Source of the DNA: Symbiodinium natans
Lineage: Eukaryota; Sar; Dinophyceae; Suessiales; Symbiodiniaceae
Direction: 5' to 3'
Assembly (NCBI GenBank): GCA_905221605.1
Contig: CAJNDS010002248.1
Location: 186,001-250,000, forward strand
DNA length: 64,000 bases
A model generated the notes under the pieces. It saw only the letters and a list, made by a program, of their open reading frames with translations. It made no database searches and was not told the DNA's origin. This document shows, one piece after another, positions 46,916 to 58,869 of this stretch (the stretch's first letter is position 1; every line of letters starts with the position of its first letter). The position numbers and the translations under genes were made by a program.

Positions 46916-47419
46916 GCGCAAGCAGCGGGACCTACTAAGGAGCTCCGCAGACGCCTTCCCCGCAAGATCTACCTTAGAGCACATCAGAGGCCCGCAAGGT
47001 ATCGCCAAGCACCCACAACCTGGTAATGGTAGTATTGACACGCATCTCCTGAGCCATGATTCCTACACCGGTTGCGGGAATCCAGCCTCTTGAGCGAGGG
47101 AGGAAGGACCCGACACCTTGCTGTTGAGTGGGTTCAGAAATGTGGAGGTTTGGGTATTGCGTCTTGGGACTGAATGATTGGGCTCGCTTCTGGCTCAGCT
47201 CGTAAGGCAGCTGTCCTAGCTTCACTTCGCCATTTCGGAACACATGCGCCTAACAGTTTTGCCGATGGGGTGTGCCTACCGTGCATTTGTTACCGGCTTT
47301 TGTCCGATGCCCCGCCCGCCCTATCCGGTCCGTACTTTCTTGCATCTCTTGGGGCGAGAGATCGGCATGCGACCGGCTGCTGCTTGCACCGAACAGAACA
47401 GAACTGTGCACTTTGCCAA

Positions 47420-47462
47420 GGGCAGCGCCACCAAGGAAGGGGCCACTGGTACCACCTGGCTG
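47420..47462 (-). repeat. Cassette VAPSLVxPSLA, copy 4
   Basis: Minus strand reads VAPSLVALPLAKC-like sequence, before a diverged flank. Confidence 0.4.
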
Positions 47463-47837
47463 CGAGCCCAAGGCCGCACATGAGTCTGGATGGGCAATCT
47501 GAGGTTTACGGTTTTGGGGTTTGGGGTTTTGGGTTTAGGAGTATCTGAAGATTAGGGCCCCGAAAACCTTGGCTGGAAATTCAAGGCCCAGGAGCTCTTT
47601 GGGGAGCTTTGCGTGGCGGTTTAGGGTTTAGGGGACCTCCTGCTGTGTGAAACCGCATGGCCTGAACATGTTCGGGCGTCCCTTCCATGCCTGCTGCAAA
47701 AAGGGTTTTGGGGAGGTCTTTGAACCTGAAGGATTTGTTTCGGGTTTGGGCCTGCCCTGAAAACCTCCATCCGAATCATGCTTCGACTCTGACAGTCGCA
47801 TATGGGCTGAGGGTTCCGAAGCTGACGCCCAGCCTAG

Positions 47838-47944
47838 TTCATGGTTGGGATAGTATTAGTATTAAAACAGCAAAAATTCTATTCCCTATGAGTTTAAGTA
47901 GCCTTAACAATGAAAAATGTTATATACCCCGCTATGACTAAGAA
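47838..47944. mobile_element. Family M6 element, intact comparison copy
   Basis: TTCATGGTTGGGATAGTATT to CTATGACTAAG. It matches 58436-58552, which carries a TTTAGGG array instead of the AT-rich interior. Confidence 0.5.
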
Positions 47945-48149
47945 ACCTTGACTTTCCACCCAAGTTTTGGCCCTCAAAAGGGTGAACCCTCTTTATCGGA
48001 TTCCCTCCTTATGTTCAAGAATGCTGAAGCAGCAGAGCCTCAACTGTTTAGACTTGAACGGGTGCGGGTGCCACATCCACCAACGGCGGCCCTTTCAACG
48101 TCTAGCTGGAACACCTGTAACCTTGAATCCTAAACGTCAGACCGATAGA

Positions 48150-48206
48150 CCACTCGGAAGCCTTGGCAGCAGCGGCTGCCTCGCTGGCGAGCCGTGCTGC
48201 GATCTC
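48150..48206 (-). repeat. Cassette QEIAARLASEAAAA, copy 4
   Basis: Begins after TTCCAG on the minus strand. No array lies beside this copy. Confidence 0.55.
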
Positions 48207-48292
48207 CTGGAAGTACACTGTTCGGAATTATCCTGAGGTATGTGCTGCAACCTGTGTGCGTCTCACCGCGGCGTAGCACCTTACCCCTTGTT

Positions 48293-48372
48293 TCCCTGTG
48301 CGTTTCGCCTGGGTCGCTTGGACTTCGTGATCAGCTTGACCCGAGGCGCTGGCCTGTGTTGCAGGCGCCGCT
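48293..48372 (-). repeat. Cassette ASGQADQEVQA, copy 4
   Basis: Minus strand: ASASGQADHEVQATQA, beginning after ACACAG. Confidence 0.45.
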
Positions 48373-49278
48373 CTACGCAAAGCCGCGAGACTACAAAGCA
48401 TCAAAGCCAAACGCCAAACTCAAAGCACGCTACATGCTCCTGAGCCCCTCTGAAACGAGTGGTGAGCTCAAAAACTGTGACATGGCAGCTTGTGCCATCA
48501 GGAGCCCTTACTCCGACCTGTTTTGTCATCAGGGTCCTGAGATCGACTTGTTTAGGGACGGTTTAGGGTTTAGGGTGTAGGGTGTAGGGTGCAGGGTTTA
48601 GGGTGTCGAATACATGAAATCCACAATACAACTTCCAGCTGTGTCAAGCACCTGCAAGCTTAATCTCGGAACTCAAACCCATAAAGCCCAACTGTGGAAC
48701 AGCAAACTAATCGAACTCCAAGCAGACCTTCAACAACTTCCGGCGGGCCTATGCAAATTTCCAGTCCCAAAACCGGAAAGGCCCCATGTGGCCACATAAA
48801 TCCGGCTCTAAACCTAAACCCTAAAAGAAAACCGCGCCTCAATCCCGAGCGTGCCCTCCTCAATCGGCACACTCAGCTCCCTGGTGGCCTGGGCCTCACT
48901 CGTTGAGTCTAAGTCGATCTCCTTTTTGGCAGACTTTGTGGCTTAGGGCAAAAGCCCTTTTGAGGGGGTGAAGCGAAGGGTCCTGCATGGAAACGAATTA
49001 GAGTTTCTATGGGCTTAGAAGGGGGAGCCGTGGGTTATTTGGGAAAAGGCGTGACGATGGTTTGGATTAGGGAATATAAGGGATCCTACTCGTATAAGAG
49101 ACTACTCTTGGCAAAGGCATGCCCACCCTACTCAGGCCCAATTACTCCCCCGATTCAATGAAATTTCTTTTTGGCAGTCAGACACCTGCCAGGTTCAGGG
49201 ATTCAGGATACTGATGCTCTGCACACGCCGGTTTGACACCATGGACACAAACATCAGCTTCAGGACCATCCTTGTGTA

Positions 49279-49425
49279 CCTAAACCCTAAACCCTAAACC
49301 CCAAACCCTAAACCCTAAACCCGAAAGCCGAAACCCTAAACCCTAAACCCCTCTCTCTCAACCCTAAACCCCTAAACCCCTAAACCCCCCAAACCCCTAA
49401 ACCCTAAAACCCCTAAACCCCTCTA
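49279..49425 (-). repeat. CCCTAAA array, degenerate
   Basis: Mixed with CCCCTAAA and CTCTCTCT. Confidence 0.85.
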
Positions 49426-49524
49426 AGTCGAGGGTTTAGAGCTTCGGCTTTCGAAATTCAAGGCGGCCTCCCCATGGCCCGGTTGCGACTTCCGTGCAAG
49501 GCCCCACCCTGCGACTAAGACCTA

Positions 49525-49741
49525 CCTGTAACCCCAATTACCTAATGAGCCCAATAGCCGCTATACCCCTTAATTAAGGAATAGACCTCAAATCATAAGA
49601 GGGATCCCAAATATGATTTAAGGTACATTCCTTCATTAAGGGGTATTGGGCTCTTGGGTACCTACAGTTTTGCGGGTTATGCCTGGTGCCTATCAATTGA
49701 AGGTTAATTCCTACTAGACTGTAGGTAATTGGCGCCACAGG
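49525..49741. mobile_element. Family M2 element containing a nested element
   Basis: Outer ends CCTGTAACCCCAATTACCTA and TAGGTAATTGGCGCCACAGG. Inside, 49549-49651 has its own inverted ends built on GCCCAATA plus CCCCTTAAT(T/G)AAGGAAT. The inner element interrupts the outer one. Confidence 0.6.
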
Positions 49742-49744
49742 TAT

Positions 49745-49892
49745 GCTTCGCGCAGGTTTGGAAGCATGACTCCTTCTCCGAAGCCTGACAGAAACACTCT
49801 GCCGAGCCGAGGGCATCTTTCTGCAGAATGCGGTCGACGAAGTCAGTCACCGCCACCTTTTCACTTCGGAAAGTCTTCGGCCGTCCCGCATG
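49745..49892 (-). repeat. Cassette RPKTF, copy 4
   Basis: Minus-strand frame: GRPKTFRSEKVAVTDFV, then DRILQKDALGSAECF. The next 5' segment (49847-50416) is open in a different frame, so a splice or frameshift would be needed to join them. Confidence 0.5.
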
Positions 49893-51105
49893 CATGCCAA
49901 GGTCTGAGACCCACGAAGTAACTCCGCAGACGCCTGCCCTGCAAGATCTACATTAGCGCACATCAGAAGCCTGCAGACATCGTCATGCATGCACAAAATG
50001 GTAGTGGTAGTATTGACACACATCTCCTGAGCCAGGATTACTACACCAGTTTCGAGAATCCAGCCTCTTGAACGACTGAGGCAGGACCCGACAACACCTT
50101 GCTGTTGCTGGAGGGTAGTCGTGGAATGTCTCACATTTTGGGCAGTAGGCTTGGAGAAGTCTGATCTGGAGGTTTGGGGACTGGGCGATTGGGCTTGCCG
50201 CTGACTAAACAAAGCGCCTACCAACCCTGGAGGCCAAGGTGCCCTATGAGTAGAGTCAAGGACGAGGGCCCAGCGTGGCTGAAAGCAACGAAAATCGTGA
50301 CTGTGGTCATCTGCTTCGGAAAGCAAATGGACCACTTCGCACGAACATGGTCCGAGCACAGTTGCTGAACCCTTCATCGCCAAGCCCCGTGAAGCTCGCA
50401 AAAGGCCCGCCAACAAGCAACCTCAAGTCCCTCAAAGCCTCATTAGGCCCCGTCCCCCCCATGAGGGGCCTCGTGGACACCTGATGAATGAACCGAGGCC
50501 TCAGCCAGTGCTGGCTTGGCTCAGGGCTGATGGATTCTTCTGGGCTTTTGGTTCAAAATGTTCCGATTCCAAAATGCGGCTTCAACGGACTCAGGTTCAA
50601 TCCTGTGAGCGCGCGTCGCCCACCCTGCCCACTTGGCCTTGCAACTATGAATGATATCCATAATGGAACAAAAATTCGGCCTGCCTGGTTGGGGTTAAGA
50701 GGCTTATGGCTCTCACCAAAGAGCCCATGTTGCCATGACGATTTATAGTCAGGAATCTTGGCCTCTAAGGCCTAAACCCTATATACCCTAAACCCTAAAT
50801 CCGAACCCTAAACCCTCATTTCGGAATGCCAAGGCCGGCACAGGAGATGGAGCCTGGCTGCGGCACGATGCACAGGTTGAGCGCCCGGGCAAATGCCTAC
50901 AGACCTATATACATCCATGTGTGTATAGACTGGCTAGGCTCTATGCCTCTATGCTGATGCGTTCACTCATTTGCTCGAAAGTTGGGTTATATCGGTTTAC
51001 AGACACCTTCAGTAGGGGGAGCTCCTGTTCACCCGTTCTTGTCGGGTGTGGAATGAGTGCAGAAGGCCGATCCGCGCGACCACTGCAAAGGGTGCTTAAA
51101 ATCTA

Positions 51106-51198
51106 CCTCTGTAACCTCAACTACCTACAGGTTTATAGGTTACAGCCGATTAATTGAAGCGGAACTTACTACTAAACTGTAGGTAATTGGGGTTGCAG
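51106..51198. mobile_element. Small inverted-repeat element, family M2
   Basis: The ends CCTCTGTAACCTCAACTACC and GTAGGTAATTGGGGTTGCAG pair imperfectly; it contains TTACTACTAAACTGTAGG. Confidence 0.6.
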
Positions 51199-51209
51199 TT
51201 AAATATAAA

Positions 51210-51450
51210 CATACATAGAGCGTTTCCAGGCGTCATCTACCTGAAGAGGTTCCGTGAACCTAATGAACTCTGAACGCCCACCTCCTGCAGAATCATTCAC
51301 AACAAGCCCAGCTACCCAACCCTGTAAACTCTCAACGCCCCCCCCCCCCCTAAACCCTAACTCAACCTGCCTGTACTTCTGCCACGTTGTCGCCCGGATG
51401 GCTGACCTGCACGGAGACCTTCGTGCTGCGGATAGCTGTGTCGCTGATTT
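51210..51450. repeat. Dispersed copy of the 29.5-32.1 kb block
   Basis: Shares GAGCGTTTCC, CCACCTCCTGCAG and the CGGATGGCTGACC segment (51395) with the tandem block. Confidence 0.6.
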
Positions 51451-52211
51451 GAAACAACCGCATAAACAATTTAAACATAACAAATTAATGCATTCATATA
51501 TGAGTAGTATATATAGTCGCAAACTAGATACCAGCAAGAAAACGACAAAGTTCACGACATGTGAAATTCAAGGTATAATCACACGAAAAGAAGAATACGT
51601 TATTGAACCGGTTGTATCAGTTCAATATCTGTATACTGTGTACAATAAACAAAACATATACATAGCAGTACGAAGTAGTATCTCTACTTATCTACATGTA
51701 CTTTTTGACATCTTATAGCCTATATTGCATGAAACGTAAGCTAATCACAGGCGGTGGGGGGGGGGGTGTTTAGTTATTCTTTCTGTTGGGGGGTGGGGTG
51801 GCTCTTGCCTTGGATGTAAGAGGAAAGCCTCACGTTTGTTAATGGAATTCTTGTAAAATCACCTACGCCATAGGATAATCTTTTACGCGGAACCCCGTCG
51901 TTTCAAATGAAATCCGGTTGTGCTTTCATGGTTCTGAAGTTTGCCCGTGGTCAAACTTTTACTCAAGGCTTGTCAAAAAAACCGAACACTTTGAAAACCA
52001 AGTCTCTCAAGGGCCAAGGCTTCTCAAAACCTTATAGGAAACTGGAAAAGCTCAAACTCTGAACACGGACTGCTGTTTAGAGAGGTTGCAGAAAGAGCTT
52101 TCAACCTTTCCAAGCCTCGTCAAGGCCATGGGGTTCTGTGATGAGGCTGGCCGGCCGGTCGGCCTTCAGCAAAGGAGGGGTGGGGGGGGGAAGTTGTGGT
52201 GGTTCAATAGG

Positions 52212-52275
52212 TTGGGATGTTGCCCCGTATGCTGTTCATAAGGATTATGGTGCCCCCCCCCCATATTATAACCCC
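52212..52275. mobile_element. Partial family M1 element
   Basis: Left end TTGGGATGTTGCCCCGTATG and part of the interior; the right end is lost. Confidence 0.45.
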
Positions 52276-52466
52276 TAAAAACTCAGACATTGAAGGCGAA
52301 TGATGCTCCCGCCCTCGGATCCGAACTGAAGTGACACCAGCAGCTGGGCCTTGTATCTGCATGCCCTGAACGAGTAGCAGAATGTGTGCCCGAGCCCCAG
52401 ACCCTTTTTCAGGAATCAGTTGGCCGAGCTGCTGGTTTTCAGGGGGAGGGCCTTAAAGGCTCTCAA

Positions 52467-52515
52467 ACCCTAAACCCTAAACCCTAAACCCTAAACCCTA
52501 AACCCTAAACCCTAA
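52467..52515 (-). repeat. CCCTAAA array followed by C-run
   Basis: Seven units, then C15. Confidence 0.9.
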
Positions 52516-55500
52516 CCCCCCCCCCCCCCCAACATGGCCTTCCTGGTGACGTCGGAGAGCAGCTGTTGGGCCACGAACTCCATAGCCACCTGGCATTGGC
52601 TGCTCTGGGGCTCGTGGGTTTAGGGTTTAGGGTTTAGGGTTTAGGGTTATTCGAGGGATTCGCGGGTTGAGTCCCAGCGTATTTTGGCCAGCTCTTGCTC
52701 GCCTAAGCCTCGCGACTCTCGTTCTGGAACTTTTTTGGGGGGGATGTTGAAGCTTAGGCATGCGTTGTTTGTGTAGCGAATGTTCGCCAACGGAGGACAT
52801 GGGTGTTCATGGCGCTTGCTTGAAGCTTCTTCTGATAGAACACTACTGCGAAGCTTGTAGATCCAACATGCCCCCGATACACAACATGTTTCAAGCTTCG
52901 TGAAGGGCTGACCTCTTGCGCCAGCGAGGACGCATCAGTAGTTGCCTCGCACTGCATGTTAGGGTTCTGAAGTGCTTCGCTCACCTCTGGCCATCTAGCT
53001 TCCAGTTGAGGGGCAGGGCCTGCCGAGAACAGCCCGCCCTAAACTAGGACCCCAACTTCTGCCCAAACTGGGATACTCAGGCTCCAAGGGCTCGTACTTC
53101 ACGTTATTTTCGGCCCAGAGACCAGACTTCAAACGGTGTTGGAGCTTTCTTAGAAAAAGGACTCCTCGTTTTGGGGGGTTGGGGCAGCCAAACTACCTTA
53201 CAGAATCCATGTGACAGAGACGTCGACAATCTCGCCCTAACCCGCTCAAAACCTCAGCTCTCTCGAAACAGGACTTTGGGGTCAGCTACTTGGGGGGCGA
53301 GTGCGAAAAGCCGGCCAGGCCTCTTGAGCAAGCGACGAGGGAGCTGAAACCTTGTCACATGACTCCTGGAGTTACTGAATTACTGGAATTACAGGATGGA
53401 ATAGATGTGGCCAACCAAACAAGCCAAAACAACTGTTTGGAGGAGTCTTGGGATTGGGGAAAACTTTTGTGCGTGAGGCTCCTTTTCCGCAGACTGCTCA
53501 GCTGAGGTGGACCAAGCCACACATCCTGAACACGCGAATGGCCCAACGTGCTCCAGGTGCTTCTTGAAGCACTCACCCTACCTCAAACCATCATTCAACC
53601 TTGTTCTGTTGAGCTGCAAACCTGAGCAGGCTGAAGCAAGCCCCACAGACACAACCACCGAGCCAGGGACTGGCGAAGCCTGGCAGCACTGCTAAAACTT
53701 CTCAGGCCGTTAGGGGCATCGCCGGGAATTCTAGCTGGCAGGGCTCTGCCTGGTAAGCACTTCAATGCTTCTGTGTTTCAAGGCAGGAGGTTCCGAAGCG
53801 AAGAATGTCTGAACTGCTTGGCAGCGCATGCTTGGCAATCGATGCAGTCTTGCCTTCACCAGCTACGACGTGAACCCGCAAAGTCCAAACCAAAGAACGC
53901 TGCGTCGATCAACAACTCGAGAGACTAAGATGAACCAAGAACGCAAAGGTGGTCCCCAGGTAAAGTCCCTTGAGCTTCGTGCCTTAAATACCGTAAAGCC
54001 CTATGCTCGGCTGAACTCATGCCCCCCTGCAAGTAAGCTTGCCGGGGCACGTCGGCAAGATGGTCGACAGGATAGTTCGCCTGCAGGGGGAAGTTAGGAT
54101 GTAGGGGGATAGTCACGGCCCTAGCGACTTTGCTACTCAGACAATCTCAGGTTCGTCATGTCAAATCAAAATTTCGACCACTCACAGAAGGGAAGGCTAA
54201 TCGCCCTACCTCCCCGCCCCCACCCCTCTTAGAGCAGAAATTCGTGCTCTAAACCTCTAAGGCCTAGTTTTCTAACACATCTGACCGGCTGAGGCAAGCC
54301 CTCAAACACAAGTCACCGAGCCAAGCACTGGTAAAGCCTGGCGGAACTGCTAAGACCTTTAGTCTTAGGGGTACCTTGGCCTTAGGGCGCACTAGCTGGC
54401 AGGGCTCTGCACTTCACCGCTTCTGTGTCTCAAGGCACAAAAGGTTCCGAAGGGATGACCCCAAGGCCTCACCCGGTTTGGTTCCACAGGGTTTAAGGAG
54501 GTTGCGATGTCAAGAAGGGTTGAGATAGGAATTCGCGTCGTTCGCGTCGTGCAAGTTCTGATGCAGATACACCATTTTCATGGCCGGTGAGGTGGTTGAT
54601 AAGAACTCATATGTGGGTCTCAGGTACATGTCCCTTGAGCTTCGTGGCTTACAGGCCCTAAGCCCAGCTGAACCCATGCTCCACACAAGTAAACATGCCG
54701 CCGCGCGTCTGCAAGGTGGTCGCCAGGATGGTTTGCCTGTGAGGAGAACTTAGGATGTAGAGGGCAGCGTCACGGCCATAGCGGAGTGAAAGTCGCTGGA
54801 CTGCGCTGCCCAGACAAATTGCAGGTTTAAGTCATGCCTAGTCTTCCGTCTTCGGATCCCAAATTTCGGGCGCTGTCCTGTGCTCAGTGCCCCAGTGGTC
54901 CCCAAAGCCGAACCCCAAGCCAGATGCACATTGTTGACATGCCCTCCCACCGCGCATGTCGCAAATTTCCTTGCGCGACCGAAAACCGGACCGGGAAACT
55001 CAAGCCGGGCTCCAACCAAACACTGAAGAAAACCCCAGGGCCCTTATCTCCCCTCCTCTAGAACCTTGAACCTGCACACGAAATATCCCGGAGTCCTTTA
55101 AGCCCGAAGCACTTTTTGAACCTGGAAGCTGCGTTATGTCAGGACGATGGCGCACAACCCTAAACCCTGACCCCAGAACCCTAAACCCTGAACCCTAAAC
55201 CCTGAACCCTAAACCCTAAACCCCAATTCCTAAACCCTAAACCCTGAACCCTTTAAGACCTTTAAGTCCCCTTTGCAGGTTGGGGGCAGTATGCGGGGAG
55301 GCCTGGGACTCCACGATGGACTGCGCCTTCGCTAATTGCATGGCTTGGGGCGTTTAGGGTTTAGGGTTTAGGGTTTAGGGTTTAGGGACATACGCTGGCT
55401 CAATCTTGCTCACTTCTCGCCCACTAACCAGCCCTTGTGAAGGAATTGCAGACATGGCATGAGCATGGCATGAGCAGAAGGAGGACACATGGGTGGTTGT

Positions 55501-55589
55501 CAACATTATGGTCCCGTTTTGGATCTCTATTATCATACGGCACCTAATATTTGGGGCACCCCAAAAGGGATCATAATTTTGAGCACATG

Positions 55590-55651
55590 CAAGCCACCTC
55601 TGCTGCTGCGTTTGCGGCTGCTGCCACTTCGTCGGTGAGCCGCGCTATCTC
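55590..55651 (-). repeat. Related Ala-rich cassette (QEIA...), copy b
   Basis: Minus strand begins after TTGCAG and reads EIARLTDEVAAAANAAAEVA. Versus copy a, most base differences leave alanines or similar residues in place. Confidence 0.5.
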
Positions 55652-56109
55652 CTGCAACACCCTACATGCCGTGACCCTTGCAAATTTTGTCAGATGGGTT
55701 TAGGGTTTGGGGGTTAGGGTTTAGGGAGAAAGGCCATCCCTTAAAGGGTATATATAGGGCCCTAATTCCCTCACTCCCTGCTAGCCAGTAAGTAAAGCAG
55801 GAGCAGTTACAATCACGGAGCCCCTCGTAGATTGGAACACTTCGGAGCCTTTGCGGCCCCAAAAGTTAAAGGGGGCCCTTTGGGCTGCGGCGTTTCCGGT
55901 TGCAACTTGCAGGGTGTTGGGAATAAGTAACTTGAGGCACAAGGAAGTTAGTGTATTCCCTACTTATGGGGCTGAGTCAAAATTGGAAAACCTGCTTGAG
56001 CCTAGGGTTTAAGGTTTCTGCTTTAGGCTCTCATGGCAAGTGGGTAAAGGTTGTCCGTGGAGGGCTTCTTGGCGGACAGCCATTGCCCTGCGTCTTCGTT
56101 GCTTGGCTC

Positions 56110-56210
56110 CGTCTAAGAAACTCCGGGGCGCCAGCTGGTTGGACAATGGTGGAGTGATCCGACGCCTCAGAGTTGCACAGCCATGCGGCGCGACCCCGGG
56201 GTCAAAAGCC
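56110..56210. repeat. CTCCGGGGCGCC module, copy 4
   Basis: It matches 43055-43130 in the segmental duplication. No array is present here. Confidence 0.6.
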
Positions 56211-56699
56211 AATCAAGACTCGAGGAAGTGTAGGCGACCGAATGTAGTATTTCATATTCAGGGGCCTCTTGACTTAGAATCGGGGTGTTTTGGGGTTTTG
56301 ATTATGTGTTTTCTAGGGGTTGTACGGAAAATGATACCAAAACAGTTGTGATATATATATATATATATACACACACATATACACACATATACACATATGT
56401 ATATATACGTATACATGTATGTGCCACTCTTCCCGTCCCCATTGCCCCGTGAAAACTTCGTGTTGAAACTGGACCTCGGTCCTAAACCCCTCTCGTGCCA
56501 TCCTTTTCGGGCCCTGGAACCTTTACATGCCTTTGACTCTTCTCCAAGTTCTGATCATAAAGCACACGACATAGACGTGGGCTGTAGTCACCGCCGCGCA
56601 CAAGTGACCGACCCAAACACCCCAAGACACACCCCCAACCCCCACCCCACCCAAGCACGCGGCAAGGAGACACAAAGAAAGAAACCTGTACGCTTACAC

Positions 56700-56770
56700 A
56701 CATACACTTTGCCAAGGATGCCACCACCAAGGAAGGCGCCACTGATGTCGCCTGGCTGCGAATCCAAAAT
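56700..56770 (-). repeat. Cassette VAPSLVxPSLA, copy 5
   Basis: Minus strand: MAPSLVVASLAKC, followed by sequence containing GTGTAAG, which could be a 5' splice site. Confidence 0.4.
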
Positions 56771-57427
56771 TCACATGGATGTGGACAATCTGAAGACTAG
56801 GGGCCCCGAAAAACTTGGCTGCCTGACATTCAAGGCCCAAGAGCTGATTGGAAGGATGTCTGTGAACAGGGGGTTTGAGGGGAGGGAGGGGCACGATTCC
56901 AGGATTTCCGTGTGGGGTGACTCGAAACCCTCAATCCACATCATCCGGTGTGGACTCTCACACCCACGTACGTGCTTAGGGATCTGAAGCCGAAGTTGAG
57001 CCCGAAAAGCCCGCAAAGCACCTGCACGCCGATTGATTTGGATGGATCGGCCTCAACTGTTGCACCCCAAACCCTAAACCCTAAACCCTAAAAACAACAC
57101 CAGAATGTGAGTCCCGCTGGTATCATCTGGCAACACCGACGAAATTGTCGTGGGCCATGGTGCAACAGGGAAGCAACCCTAAATCCTAAACTAAGTGTAC
57201 CCTAATAGGTATAACCCATACAACTGTAGGTAAACAGGGTCCCAGGTAGGTTTACACAGTTTACGGAACCAGAACCAAAAAAGTGGCGTGGAGGGTTGTG
57301 CGACATTAAGCACTTGACACGGGTTTCTACTGGCAGGTACAGTACGGGAAGGATGCGGTTCAGTGCGGTGCAACGCGTGGCAAACCCTAAACCCTAAACG
57401 AACCCTCAACACGCCAGACCTGTAGAC

Positions 57428-57483
57428 GACTCTGGAGCCTTGCCAGAAGCGGCTGCTTCGTTGGCGAGCCGCGCTGCGATCTC
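57428..57483 (-). repeat. Cassette QEIAARLASEAAAA, copy 5
   Basis: Begins after CCCAG on the minus strand. The peptide is slightly changed (EIAARLANEAAASGKA), and the frame is kept. Confidence 0.5.
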
Positions 57484-57518
57484 CTGGGGGCACAGTGTGG
57501 GGAACTCATATAGAGGCC

Positions 57519-57701
57519 TTAATCATTAGAACAGCTTTTTGCGGGCTATTATAGAATAATCATACAGGCTTAAAAGTAATAATAGGGGCCGTTTAATAAT
57601 TAGAACAGTGCTTTGCGGGCTATTGTAGGAAAACCATAAAGGAACCATGAGGGGATATACTGTTCGTTAGTCATTATTCCGACCCCTACCGGAGCTTGGC
57701 T
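57519..57701. mobile_element. Internally duplicated AT-rich element, family M5
   Basis: AATAATTAGAACAG...GCGGGCTATTRTAG occurs twice and ends TCATTATTCCGACCCC. Related sequence ending GAATTATTCCGGCCCC is at 750-847, and another copy is at 38662-38768. Confidence 0.5.
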
Positions 57702-57753
57702 TGCTCGCTCTTAAGTGCATGTGCTGCAAGGGTGCGTCTTGCGGCAGGGTTGA

Positions 57754-57907
57754 CCTAAACCCTTAAACCCTTAAACCCTTAAACCCTTAAACCCTTAAAC
57801 CCTTAAACCCTTAAACCCTTAAACCCTTAAACCCTTAAACCCTTAAACCCTTAAACCCTTAAACCCTTAAACCCTTAAACCCTTAAACCCTTAAACCCTA
57901 AACCCTA
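57754..57907 (-). repeat. CCCTTAAA (8-base) array, about 17 units
   Basis: Homogeneous variant array, ending in one standard CCCTAAA unit. Confidence 0.95.
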
Positions 57908-57975
57908 GTCTGTTTGGCTGGGAGCGCGGCTTGAACTTCTTGATCAGCTTGAGCAGAAGTGCCGGCCTATGTTGC
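57905..57975 (-). repeat. Cassette ASGQADQEVQA, copy 5
   Basis: Minus strand: AGTSAQADQEVQAALPAKQ. The frame just upstream has a TAG whose AG aligns with the AG that starts the other copies. This is tolerable if the AG is a splice acceptor and fatal if the frame runs through. Confidence 0.4.
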
Positions 57976-58435
57976 AAACCCTTCCTCTGCCCCTCCAAGC
58001 AAAGCCGCGAACCTACATTCAAACACCAAGCTCAAAAACCTTCGCTACATGCTCTTTTGAACTCGTGCAGCTCAAGAAACTGTGAAAGGACAGCCTGTGC
58101 GATCATGAGCACTGGCTTCGACAGTTTTGTAGATGTCAATGTTGTGTGAAATTCCATAAGAAACCCTACAGGTTCAAGCCCTGACAGTCAAGCGAATGCA
58201 AGCTTCTCGGAACCCAAATCCTTAAACCCCCCTTGAACCCCCCTTAAACCCCCCTTAAACCCGCCTTAAACCCCCCTAAATCCCTAAATCCGCCTTAAAC
58301 CCCCCCTTAAACCCCCAGAAACCCCCTGAAAACCCCCTGAACCCCTCATGCTGTCTTGGCGCCTCAATCGACACAGTCAGCTCCCTGCCGGCCTCGGCCC
58401 CGCTCGTTCCAAAGTCTAAGATACCCCCATCACGT

Positions 58436-58552
58436 TCATGGTTGGGATAATATTAGAAATTTAGGGTTTGGGTTTAGGGTTTAGGGTTCCTTATTGGGTT
58501 TAAGTACCCTTACAAAAGTAAAGTGGTACTCAACTACTATGACAAAGTATCT
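58436..58552. mobile_element. Family M6 element with TTTAGGG array inside
   Basis: TTCATGGTTGGGATAATATT, then array 58461-58490, then GGGTTTAAGTACCCTTACAA, matching 47838-47944 on both sides of the array. Confidence 0.55.
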
Positions 58553-58639
58553 GGGCAAAGGCAGTACGGCAAGCCCACATCCTGCGACTATAAGACCTAT
58601 GCTTCGCGCGAAGGTTTGGACGCATGAATGCTTCAGGGC

Positions 58640-58749
58640 TTAGGGTTAGGGTTTAGGGTTTAGGGTTTAGGGTTTAGGGTTTAGGGTTTAGGGTTTGGGG
58701 TTTAGGGTTTAGGGTTTAGGGTTTAGGGTTCAGGGTTTAGGGTTTAGGG
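58640..58749 (+). repeat. TTTAGGG array
   Basis: About 15 units. The flank ACCTCTCGGACACTCTGCAG (58775-58794) also occurs at 38152-38171, next to no array. Confidence 0.95.
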
Positions 58750-58869
58750 ATTTTTTTTGCCACGCGCTTAGCTGACCTCTCGGACACTCTGCAGGGAATT
58801 GGCGGTTAAGTACGGGTTTTTTTGAGGTTTAGGGTTCAGGGTTCAGGGTTTAAGGTTTAGGGTTTAGGG

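Larger units (their letters stand above)
47580..48910. repeat. Multi-module segment, copy G
   Basis: Same order with few arrays. This is a useful comparison copy for the ancestral, array-free arrangement. Confidence 0.65.
49490..50480. repeat. RPKTF-containing segment, copy 4
   Basis: Interrupted near its start by the nested inverted-repeat element 49525-49741. Confidence 0.6.
39396..52600. repeat. Segmental duplication, superunit I
   Basis: Colinear with 52700-63135. Matching points (I / II) are: 39396/52700, 39682/52858, 39945/53205, 40138/53316, 40680/53660, 41775-41890/54905-55035, 42030/55290, 42360/55390, 43055/56110, 44655/56710, 45270/57428, 49745/58870 and 51210/60960. Superunit I carries the multi-module and RPKTF segments twice; superunit II carries them once. 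Confidence 0.65.
57030..58410. repeat. Multi-module segment, copy H
   Basis: Same order, with the CCCTTAAA array (57754-57907) inserted before the QADQEVQ cassette. Confidence 0.6.

Noticed and set aside
50590-50625. tRNA T-arm-like GGTTCAATCC
   Set aside because: No matching acceptor stem, D-arm or anticodon arm could be placed around it.
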